64,000 nucleotides of DNA from Coprinus comatus (taxonomy: Eukaryota > Basidiomycota > Agaricomycetes > Agaricales > Agaricaceae), in contig JAWPGT010000007.1 in assembly GCA_034638255.1 (NCBI GenBank), positions 930,001-994,000 on the forward strand, read 5' to 3'. Positions within the stretch are counted from its first letter, which is position 1. Each line of letters begins with the position of its first letter. The notes beneath the pieces are model-generated. The model saw nothing but the letters and a program-made list of their open reading frames with translations. It made no database searches and was not told the origin of the DNA. Made by a program: the position numbers and the translations under genes. Positions 48,243 through 58,416 of the stretch are shown here, piece after piece.

Positions 48243-50275
48243 GATGGTCGTGAACCTCATAGTGATTTACCGCGGAAGGAGTTGGTGGTAAGGATGAAAG
48301 GTAACTGGGAGTTGGGTGTCCGAAGAGAAGTATTATATATGCCCCTGGTTCCACCTGAACAAATGTATTACTCACCCTGAGATAGCACGGACCAAAGTAG
48401 GGCCACCAACCTACAGGAACATTCCATCGTCCAGGCCTCCAGTGCCCACTATCACAGCCCCCAGACTGTGCATCTCTGTGCTTTAGAACACCTATCTCCC
48501 TTCATCTAACTCTGCCAATGGCCACTGCAGACTTCATGATCCCTGCCCGATCGGGACGCTTACTCACAATGCCTTATGGAATAGTCTGGTGGTCATAAGA
48601 CCGTGTCCCAGACGCTCACTCGATGCTTCGAAGCCATACAAAGAATCTGCGTAGAACATTTAAACGCTATTTGCTCATCCGCTTTGGGTGAAGAACCTTG
48701 ATTAGGCGGTCTCGTGAACAAAGACGTCAGTAATATTGGTTTCATCAGGTTTGGGAAGGAGATCTTTGACCGGAGTTGCAAGCTTTGCTTAGTACGCCAA
48801 AGGTTCAGAAAAGCACTGCAAAGCTCAAACCAAGTGAACCGAAAAATTTACTTGCGGAAAGTAACTCCAGTGCGACTTCAAGTATACATAATAGCCTGAT
48901 AATAGCTTTTACAAGTTCAATAGATTGCCGGTGGTTCTTGGCCCGCACAGCTTGTCAGCCATCGGAAGGTGGATTTGGCCGTATTCATTGAAACACTAAG
49001 GGGTATTCTTCAATTAACATGCTATGGAGCGGCACATAACTTATAAGCCCATTGATAATAAAAAAACTGCTCAGCTGCGTTGTGATTCATTGTTAGTGGA
49101 TCGTGGCGAGACATGGTTAGTACAACTCCATTTTCAGCAGTCCATAATATCTTCTGACACTTTACCACACTCCACAGATAGTGTACATGTACATCATTTG
49201 CTTGCAGTAGAAACTCACTCACCGAGGATGGCCATGGTTAGCGCTGAACGCTGAGCAGCCGGTATAAAAATTTACTGTAAGCTCATCTATTTAAAACGCT
49301 ACGCGTAATCGATCCACCTAGTGGCCTTCTAATACCTGTGCATTGGTAGCCGAAAACAATCAAATACTCAATGGTAATGGTAACAGTCTCCGCTACAAGT
49401 GAGCATCATAACCGAAGTTAGCGAGTTGCTGCACTAGTTAGTACTTCACATTATACACATAACTGATGGTCCCCAACGTTCACCCACGACTGTCATGAAT
49501 TGTTCTTTATGTCGGCTGCGCGCTGCCCGATCACTTGGACTATGGGACCAGGTAAAAAATAACAATATTATATGATAAGCAACAGCCCTTCGATCAAGGA
49601 TTCACGAGCTAATCAGGTGGTCGCGACCTGGCATCCTACCTTCTCCGCGATTATAATGTCTCAACGCCTTAAAATTAGCATACTACTTGAGACTCGTCTG
49701 TTGATATACTCTATATGCTTCTAATTGACTATAGGCAAACGACAACTATTTTTAGGATATGTCATACTAGTACGTACCGTTGCTCTTGATAGCATTGAGC
49801 CTTTTACTAGAAAATAATACTTACTCATTTTTTCTTGTCCGACAAAATTGGAGTAAACGTGTAAGGTCGAACCCTGATGTACTTAATCGGAAGTTGAGTG
49901 GAATCAATGATCCTCTCCATTGAATCAGGTACAGGGACCGCTTATTTTTGACGTTCTCATCATTAACTTAGTGAGTATCTACGCGTATTGCGAAAATGGG
50001 TCGGTCTCGTCTTAAGGAGTAACTGGCTAGACTTGTGCTTTCTACTCTGGAGATGGTTATGGCGTTTTTTAATCTATTTCCTCGGGAATAGCCATTGCCA
50101 AAGGCAATAACTACATACTCCGGTTACCACGATATTGAAATCTGGTTGCGAATTTGTACTTGACAAGTTAGACGGTTCTATCAAAGTGCTTGTCATGGAC
50201 CAAACAAACCTAGCATAGAAATAGGCTCCAAGATGGATTAAAGAACTCCATTTCTCCCCACTTTGCTTACTCCCA
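48243..50275. other. Intergenic region upstream of the FAD monooxygenase
   Basis: About 2.0 kb, the longest gene-free stretch in the window. On the minus strand, 48702-48955 shows two coding-like segments with a plausible intron (noted as a finding) but no secure start. The remainder has no supported ORF, RNA gene, inverted repeat or transposon feature. Confidence 0.45.
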
Positions 50276-52241
50276 ATGTCCTCTCCAAAATTCCATGTTG
50301 CAATTGTGTACGTGCTTGACTTTCTCCTCTACTACCTTCAGGTTCTTACAAGACTCTCAGAGGTGGTGGTATTGGTGGACTTGCTACTGCTAGTAAGTTG
50401 TTCACCGCACCACATTCGCTTAAACAAGTCTAACTAACTGTTCGCAGTCTGTCTTGCAAGATATCCAGACATTAGTGTTGAGATTTTTGAAGCGGCCAAA
50501 GAATTCTCAGAAGTTGGCGCAGGCATTGGAGTATGGCCTCGTATCTGGAAAATCCTCTCACTCCTTGGTCTAGATGAAGACCTAGCACTTCTCCATGCAA
50601 TTAGACCAACATATGACTGGAGTATGTGTTGTTCGTTGTCAACTCTCATTCATCTTCTCATCATTTTGATGCTCCTTCAGCCGATGTATTCATTTTCCGT
50701 AAAGCAAATCAACCGGAAGGTCATGATTTCTATAAGTTGACAACCCAAGGTGAGTTCAATTTGATATTCGTATTGATTGACCCACCTGTAATGCTGAATC
50801 AATGGAAATAACTTTTATTCGATATGCTCAGGTTCATTCTTGCGCTACCACCGCCCAGATGTTCTTAAGGTTCTCATCGATCATTTACCGGCGCGCTTCC
50901 CAACACATTTCAACAGACGTCTGACATCCTATACTCGTTTGTCAGATGGAAAGATTCAATTGAATTTCGCTGATGGGTTAATCAAGACTTGTGATGTACT
51001 CATTGGATCAGATGGAATCAAATCTGTTATTAGAGGGAAGATGTTGGCGGAACAAGCTCGTGAGGCTGTTTCTTTAGGTCGTCCGGATGAAGCGGATAGA
51101 ATTTTACGCACCGTGGAACCCAAGTGGACTGGTATAGTGGCGTATAGGGCCTTAGTACCAACGGAACGCTTAATTGCGTACCGTGATGCTCATCCAGAGC
51201 AGAAAATTAGAGTTCCAGAGCATAACTCAATCCCTGTCATGGTAGGTTCTCTGCATTCGGTTCCAAGGGAACGAAAATAACTTATTTTTATCACTTATAG
51301 TATATGGGGCAGCACATTGTGAGTGTATATTCTTAGATCATTGGTAGGTCAAGCCCACGGAGTAGACTAATTTTGTATCTCATAGAATGTGGTGGTTTAT
51401 CCGATAAGCTCCGGGAAGCTCATTAATGTTGGTGCTTTCCATGCTAAACCAGAGCTAGCCGGAACGGAATTCCCAGGACCATGGGTAACCAATGTAAATA
51501 ACCAAGAACTACTTGACGCTCATTCTGGTTGGGAACCGGAACTACAAGCTATTCTTAAGGTATGTCACTTCAATGGTAGTTGACGTTGCCGAGTTGGTGA
51601 TTTTTGATTGATGTACTACGTTCAATAGTGTATTGACAAGCCATCGCGCTGGGCCATACACGGCGTTGATAAACTCAAGTCTTGGACATATAACCATGTT
51701 GCGGTACTCGGAGACTCTGTGAGCCGTTTATAAACTTATATATATATCATTTATTGACTTCCTATGGCATGCTATCTTCCATAGGCACATGCTATGTCTC
51801 CACAACAAGCATCTGGAGCCGGTCAAGCGATTGAAGACGCTTTCATCCTATCTACTTTGCTCGGCCACAAACTGACAAATAAAGGAAACCTTCAGACTGC
51901 ATTGGACATTTATGATTCAGTGCGAAGACCAGTTGCTGAGGAAATAGCGGAACGTTCGATTATAAATGGAGAACTGTTCGGTCTTCAATTGCCTGGGTTA
52001 GATGCTGAAACGGAAATTGATAGGTTGCCTGAAGTCGGAGATGCTATTAAGGAGAATTGGAAATGGAGTATGTTATTTATATTTTGAATGATCGTGGCGT
52101 GTTTCTGACAGTTCGTTGTTCTTGTTTTCGTATGTTTTTTTCTTCTCCTCTGGTACAGCCTGGTCTACGACGTTGGATAGTTATGTTGAAAAGGCTGTAA
52201 ACTTGTTGGAAAGTGCCTCCGGGGCAAGAGCTCATTTGTGA
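50276..52241 (+). CDS. FAD-dependent monooxygenase, salicylate hydroxylase-like
   Basis: Group A flavoprotein hydroxylase probably acting on an aromatic or related acid with NAD(P)H and oxygen. Ten exons join to 454 aa: 50276-50307, 50361-50392, 50448-50621, 50681-50749, 50832-51241, 51301-51318, 51386-51559, 51629-51718, 51785-52067, 52159-52241. The three family signatures are present. The N-terminal dinucleotide fold VAIVGGGIGGLATAICLA is assembled from two 32 nt exons. The DG motif is in DVLIGSDGIKSVIRG. The GD motif is in VAVLGDSAHAMSPQQASGAG. The order and length match fungal salicylate hydroxylase-like proteins, but the substrate cannot be read from sequence. No signal peptide or membrane anchor is seen, and no biosynthetic cluster surrounds it. 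Confidence 0.92.
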
Positions 52242-53071
52242 TCTATTTATTATTATGATACCCAACTCGGTTCGGTTCCTTTCCGTTTTGTTGTCCTTGT
52301 ATTTAAACTAGATGTTATGTAACTTTCTATACTTCTTCTACTACTGTTACACTCAGATTAAACGTCGCCGAACGGGTTCCAAGTAAATTCTGGTGCTACT
52401 GTGGGCCCCATCTAATGCGGCGGTTCCATCGCTTTCTCCCTTTCTTTTTCCTTTTCTATCAAGTATTACTTGAACATAACCCTGTGCGTAGCACGGTTTC
52501 TTTGCCCAGAGTATAATAAAATCAAAAGACATATACTTACCTGCGGCACAAACATGTACCGACAAAACAAAACAAAATGATGCGGTGTGGCATGCCTCCT
52601 ACAATACTCAACCGTTCACTTTGAAAACGGCTTCTCTTTGCTGCTCATCTTTACTAATCTTGACACACAACATGGACTCTCAGTCGCTTATTTATCATTT
52701 ACGGAATCTTGACCGTGTACCGCGAGAGTATTATCTACCAAAGAACGACTGCTTTTGGTCATTGAATGGAAACCTCACTCATTATGGTTCCATTTACTTG
52801 CTTTAGAATATATATTTCGTCCATCGTATATCCTCTACAATTTCCTCGCAATCTTGTGTTCTTACTTAAGCTCGTGATCTTCGGACAGTCATTTATCGTT
52901 ACTTATGGCAGTCCAGCGTCTGAGTATAGCGTGGGGATCACATCTACATATCACAATTAAGCTCCCGGAGACTTCCTGCTTCTCTTGGGAATTCCTCGAT
53001 GCCTGCTGACAGGTTGACTGTTGGTTACCTTCTCCCTTCATCTCCAAGGTTTGAGCGCCTAATCCCAAACC
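52242..53071. other. Intergenic region between the monooxygenase and RBR ligase B
   Basis: About 830 bp holding a 3' flank and the RBR-B promoter. Short open frames on both strands have no splice or composition support. Confidence 0.5.
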
Positions 53072-56000
53072 ATGAATCGCAAAAACCAAGGAACAGGGAA
53101 CAATACTACACTATGTAGAGACTTCCTTAACAATACGTGTAAATTCGGGAATAGATGCAAGTATTTGCATGATTTTATCTTACGGGACACGATCCAACAA
53201 CACGTGTGTATATGCACCCAACTTGATGAAGAAAATGACATTGACCTACTGTACAGTCTGTATCTCATCGTCAGAATACCCCCAATGATACAGGGGAAAG
53301 TGTACCTCAGCTGTCAAACTCAAGGTATGCCATTTGCTCCTAGCAACGTCAGTTTTGTTCACGACTGACGTGCTTTGCCATTGGCAGGTCCGAGAATATA
53401 TCTCAGACTGCAGAAAACATAACAGCTGGGCCTTCAGTCATCCAAAAAATTGAGAAGATTAATGCCCCTTGTCGAGGTTGGCAAGCGGGAAAATGTACAT
53501 GGGGTAACAAGTGTAAATATCAACACTTTCCCAAGGTGAGCTGCTGTCAGTTGTTGACGACTGTAATCATTCCTTACAAGTTACAATGATATTAGCCATC
53601 TTCATCAACTAGTCAGGGTCACGATGCTGCGCATACAACACCTCGACTCAGCGTGGCAGCTGATAATGTTAATAATAGTCAAGTTCTTCCTGTTATTACT
53701 GGGAAGCCGAAAAGGAATCGGCGGGGGCGGGGGGGAAAGGAAAAAGAGCAAATCGGCACCATCACTCCTACCTTCATGGCAGCATCCGTATCTTTAGGTG
53801 CTAGCAATAATGCAAAACCTAAAGATGTCGATTTTGCCAAAAACATTCCAGAGGCTGCTCAACAACAACAACGTAAGAAAGAATATAACGGAGAACAGGA
53901 CCCAGCCGGCGTGCAACATACAGAGACCCCGGGCCTGGCCATTGATCGAATCCGAGTAGCCACACTGGGGCAAGTCCGAGACCCTGTGGTTGTTTTGCAA
54001 GCGCAAGAGGCAACTAAAAATGTCAATGCCTCTGCGGTGCCTCGTGGAACGTTTGAAACTCTTCGTGCGGAAGTTGCACACGATGAGATGGAACGCAGGA
54101 TTGCAAAACAACGTGAAGAAATTGCAGAATTCCTAGCTATGCGGAGGCAGGAACAAGAGGCAGAGAGACTACGTCTTGAGACTGCCGAACGTGTTGCGGA
54201 AGAGGCAAATAGGATTGCGCGAGAAAGGGCTGAGGAAGAGGCACGCCTTGCTAAGGAACGTGCAGCAGAAGAGGCGCGTAGAGTTGCGCAAGAAAGAGCT
54301 GAGGAAGAAGCACGTATTGCTAAGGAACGTGCAGCGGAAGAGGAGCGTAGAGTTGCACGAGAAAGGGCTCAGGAAGAAGCACGTAGTATTGCGAAGGAAC
54401 GTGCGGCTGCCAAGCGCCGCGAAAGGCAATTAAAAGCGCAACGAGAAAAGGAGGAAGCTTTGGAAAGGGAGAAAATTGCAAGACGCCAGAGACAAGAAGA
54501 AGAATGGGGTAGAGAGGCTACTATGACTATTCAAAGAGTCATCATGAATTCGTTCGTCCGATACGAGGCAGGTCTCAACATACAGCACATTATATGTGGG
54601 TTTGAGGCTTCCCAGGTCATGGTCAAGAACCTTCCTACCAACGCTAAGAGATTCGAGGTTATCCAGTTGTTTACTCAGCAAGGAATAAAGGAAGAGGATC
54701 TGGCTATCCTCCGGACTGAGTTTGTTGAAGGCGCTCAGCATGTCACTGTTCTCGGAAAAGCAGCAGATGTCGAGATGGTGGCTCTCGGATTGGATGGAAT
54801 AGAATTCCGGGACAATACTCTCGATTTCACGGTCTGCGAGCGTCGAAGTTCAGACGACCGTGGAATGGGAACAGCAAAAGTTCAAACCTTCCATCTTCGG
54901 ATATCGTGGAAAAAGCCTTTCCAAACCATGCTGGCCACTTTCCATGACCTCGAGACTTTTGAAGTCTTGAATAAAGTGAGAAGTGTCCACAATAAACAAA
55001 TCGGAGGACATCGTATAAATGTTGAATATCGAGGTTCAGGCGAGGAAGGATCAGATAATCTGAAGACTGTCAAAATCTCGCAGATTCCGACGAATATAAC
55101 CATTGCCGAAGTCCGGAGTTTCCTTGGGACACCACATGTGCGAATAGATGAAAATGCAACTTATACTTCTGACTACATTTTTCGCCGCATCGAGACGATT
55201 ATCAAGATCTTGCCTAACGTTAAGACTCTGCATTCACTTGTACTCGATCCCAATCCCAAATTCAATAATGACTCTGCTAAAGCCATTTTCGGCACTTGGG
55301 AAGATGCTAAGACTGTCTACGACAGCCTCAATAGCCGAAATGGATTACCAACAACATTCCCATCGCTCCGACTCATTTTGTCAGACCCCTACCGGTTCAT
55401 CTTAACTTTGGAAGAGGACCAATACAATGCACAAAAGAATCAATGGACTGACCTCGCACGATCCAAGGAAAAAAACGCCAGTATCCAAATAAGGCCTGTT
55501 GAACGCGGAAATGGAAAAAATGGGAAAAGAGTTATTATTTCACTTATCGGAAATGACAAGAAACTCGTTGGTGCACTCAAAGTTCGCATTGAAAATCTGG
55601 CTAGAGGAGAGAAGCTTGATACAACCTATTGGCACCCACAGTTTGGCGCTCGAAATGGTCAGACATTCCTCAATGACTTGCACAACTCTACTGGAGCCTA
55701 TGTCAAATACGATTGGAAACGACGTTGTATCAGTGTTCATGGTTCTGCTGGGGCTGTGGAATCTGCCAAGTCCAAAATAAAGGAGGAGGTTACACGTCTC
55801 ACAGAGGAGGAATGGAATATACCCCTTCAACGCCGAGCGTTGGGTTACTTTATTCGTGAAGGGTTGGCGAAAATGCAGGGGCTTCTTGGGGAAGAAAATG
55901 TGTCACTCATGGTTCCTACATCTCAACTTGTGCTTCGTGGTGCAGATTTGGAAGAGGCTAGGCATCACTTGAAGCAACTCATGGTCGATTTTGAACGCCG

Positions 56001-57120
56001 CAATGCAGGGTTATTGATTCGGCCCTCCAACTCGGATGAGATCCTCTGTCCGATTTGTTATGATTCCGTCTCTCAGCCTGTCGAAATCGGCTGTGGGCAC
56101 ATCTACTGTGCATCATGTCTGCGTCACTATGTCCTCTCGACTCTGGACAACCATACATTCCCATTGAAGTGTATGGGAAATGAGGCTAACTGTAATTCAC
56201 CCCTCACTATATCTCTCATCCAAAAATTCTTACCTGCCCAGCGTTTTGAACAACTTCTGGAAGCTGCTTTCCTCACTCACATCGACCGTAATCCTGAAGA
56301 ATACAAATACTGTACCACCCCCGATTGTTCGCAGGTATATCACGTCACTACTTTACCAAACGAGCTCCAATGTCCTTCGTGCTTTTCTGAGGTTTGTACT
56401 GCATGCCACGAGGAAAGCCACGCTGGGATGACTTGCGCCGAAAAGCGTTTACAGAGGGATCCGGCCGAGCAAGAACGTTTGAATGATGCTTGGGCGACGG
56501 ATAATGGTGTAAAGAGATGTCCCTCTTGTCGCGTCTGGCTTGAGAAAATCGAAGGATGCAACCATATGACTTGCAAATGCGGAAAACACATTTGTTGGGT
56601 GTGCATGGGTATATTTGAACAGGACCAAATTTATTCGCACATGTCCGAAGCCCATGGCTCCTATTATGCTGATCCAAACCCAACGCCTCGTAACACTGCG
56701 GTTCAAGGTCAAGCCGGAAATGCAGAGCGTGACATTGTGCAGATAGTTGGAGGACATGAAGCCGTTATGGCACAAATGGCAGAATATCGTCGGTTCGAAC
56801 GCCAGGTTCAGCCATTACCGGCGGTACCTCTAGCTAGACGAGAACCAATTGCCCCCGTTGATGCTCAACTTGTCTTGGATAGGCTACGCAGAGAGAGGGA
56901 AGCTGAAAACGCAAGACAGAATCTTGCTAGACTTCAGGAGGAACAAGCTCGCCGCCGCCGTGCTGAAGATGCAGCACGCTGGCATCACCAGATCGAGGAA
57001 GCAAGACGTCGTAATGAAGAAGTTAGACAGGTGCAAGAACGTCGTAATGAAGAAGTTAGACGAGAACAAGAGCGTCGCCGTCGTGCTGAGAAGGACTCGA
57101 GCTGGTGCACGATCATGTGA
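53072..57120 (+). CDS. RNA-binding RBR-type E3 ubiquitin ligase, paralogue B, with CCCH fingers and CaaX box
   Basis: Predicted RING-between-RING ubiquitin ligase with RNA-binding modules. Exons 53072-53203, 53275-53324, 53388-53535 and 53596-57120 give 1284 aa. Order: two CCCH zinc fingers (CRDFLNNTCKFGNRCKYLH and CRGWQAGKCTWGNKCKYQH, both C-x7-C-x5-C-x3-H). Next is a long Glu/Arg/Ala coiled coil (about 265-420). The RRM-like fold is at about 448-523 (QVMVKNLPTNAKRFEV) and the KH-like region at 748-845 (VIISLIGNDKKLVGALK). RING1 starts near 927 (CPICYDSVSQPVEIGCGH). IBR and RING2 follow, with the catalytic-position Cys in KIEGCNHMTCKCG. The final 150 residues are a charged helix ending CTIM, a good CaaX farnesylation signal. 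Intron 1 (53204-53274) must be removed, because reading through it leads to a stop in the next exon. The domain order is shared with paralogue A except for the fingers and the prenyl tail. Confidence 0.9.
54223..54415 (+). repeat. Coding 69 bp tandem repeats (coiled coil of RBR ligase B)
   Basis: About 2.8 copies of a 69 bp unit starting at 54223, 54292 and 54361, each encoding a 23-residue helical unit (core ERAEEEARLAKERAAEEARR). The units keep the frame and extend the coiled coil. The third copy has an extra Ser codon. Confidence 0.85.
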
Positions 57121-57298
57121 AGTTTGAAGTTAAAGTTCAGTATAACCAATGTAACAATTGTATATCAAACCAAACAAATTACCCTGTTATCTATATTGGA
57201 GGTATTCTATATTACCATGGTGAAATAAATGTGGGGAGAATACAAATTATTACGGTGGTGAGGGACGGTCAGAATTGCAATGCCAGCGGTATAGAAGA

Positions 57299-58079
57299 TC
57301 AGTCAATGACACCGAGATGATCTTCTTTTATTGTTCCAATAGCGAACTGGAGGGAAATAAATGAGATATATGGATTTTGGTAAATTATATTTTACTGACG
57401 ATCTCAGTGGCGTCTACACGCGTCCCAACAATCTTTAGACGAACTCGCGTGTTTTTTTCGATAATCTGTCATAGTAAAATCTCGTGTTTAAATTTGTATT
57501 ATGTAGTAGAGCTCACTTGATCTTCGGAAGCAAAGGAAGGTGGGTTTGAGTTTGGGTCAAAGCGCATGTCTGGGTGTATGAGCTATATCCTGAAGTTATC
57601 AACGTAGTTCTGATTCAGCGTAACAAGACTGACCTGATGCGAGACGAAGACTGTCAAAGGTCCGACATCTGCAAAGAATCCCATCTAATAGCCAGATGGA
57701 AATGTGTTGTTATTCCATAGTAGAGGTAACGAAATCCTACCTTATTCACATTATTCACAACACCATCTACAACTTCTCCTTTGAATGGCTTGAATACGAT
57801 TGCTCGATATCGCGTTATAAACTCAGCCTGCCCGCTGCCACTGAGGACCATACCCTTTCCGATATCCAGTATTGATACGACAGCAATAATATAGCCAAAT
57901 TGACCAGAGCAGGTGCCTTCAACATCAGCATAAAGTTTGCTCTCCAGGTAGCTCAACATTCGCGGCCCAAAATAAGAGGGATGGAGAAGAATTGTATGTG
58001 TTAACTCTTTCTGTAAGCGGCAGCATCTAGTTGGGGCGCACAAGTCGTGATATGTATGATAACTCACAATGAAGAACAT
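57299..58079 (-). CDS. RPB7: RNA polymerase II subunit Rpb7
   Basis: Stalk subunit of RNA polymerase II, pairing with Rpb4 and binding nascent RNA. Six exons join to 170 aa (yeast 171): 58068-58079, 57741-58010, 57634-57684, 57517-57582, 57400-57465, 57299-57346. The first exon codes only for MFFI. The N-terminal tip domain reads [18 protein letters not shown] and [18 protein letters not shown]. The C-terminal OB fold reads [50 protein letters not shown] and [15 protein letters not shown]. Without the last intron (57347-57399) the protein would end early as IVSKI; splicing it restores the conserved tail. The gene converges on RBR ligase B (about 180 bp) and is head to head with a tRNA gene (104 bp). 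Confidence 0.95.
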
Positions 58080-58183
58080 GGTTAGTCAAAACACCTAATA
58101 GTTATGATTGTAAGGGTCTCGTCATGTACACCCTCGTGACAAAATCAAAATGATGTACAAGCCGCACGTGACAAAGGTGTATA

Positions 58184-58257
58184 GGCCGACTAGCTCAGCT
58201 GGTTAGAGCGTCGTGCTAATAACGCGAAGGTCTTGGGTTCGATCCCCACGTTGGCCA
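58184..58257 (+). tRNA. tRNA-Ile (anticodon AAT)
   Basis: A 74 nt cloverleaf including discriminator A, no intron. The acceptor stem GGCCGAC pairs with GTTGGCC (one G-T). D arm GCTC..GAGC. Anticodon stem TCGTG/CGCGA with loop CTAATAA, anticodon AAT for Ile. T arm TTGGG/CCCAC with loop TTCGATC, where the outermost T-stem pair is T-C. Box A-like TAGCTCAGCTGG and box B GGTTCGATCCC are both good Pol III promoters. CCA is not needed to be encoded. Confidence 0.93.
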
Positions 58258-58265
58258 TGACCATG

Positions 58266-58272
58266 TTTTTTT
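58266..58272 (+). terminator. Pol III terminator T7
   Basis: Run of seven T starting eight bases after the mature tRNA-Ile end, the usual Pol III stop signal. Confidence 0.85.
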
Positions 58273-58416
58273 AGAATTCTTTTTCAAAACCACTTCCTCG
58301 TTATCTTCAGTTATTTCAAAATATCAGGTACTGCCATGCGGTAAAGCACAAAGGACAAATAATATAGATAATACAAGGAATGACAGGAAACAAACACAAA
58401 TGTTAATGTTAATCGT

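Noticed and set aside
48243..50275. Possible transposon in the 2 kb gap
   Set aside because: No terminal repeats, target duplications or transposase/reverse-transcriptase motifs could be seen.
53204..53387. Unspliced reading through the first CCCH exon of RBR ligase B
   Set aside because: Retaining the 53204-53274 segment shifts the frame and gives a stop in the exon at 53388. Splicing restores the second CCCH finger.
57390..57399. Early stop of RPB7 (ending IVSKI)
   Set aside because: A GTCAGT donor and CTCCAG acceptor remove it and restore the conserved [12 protein letters not shown] tail.
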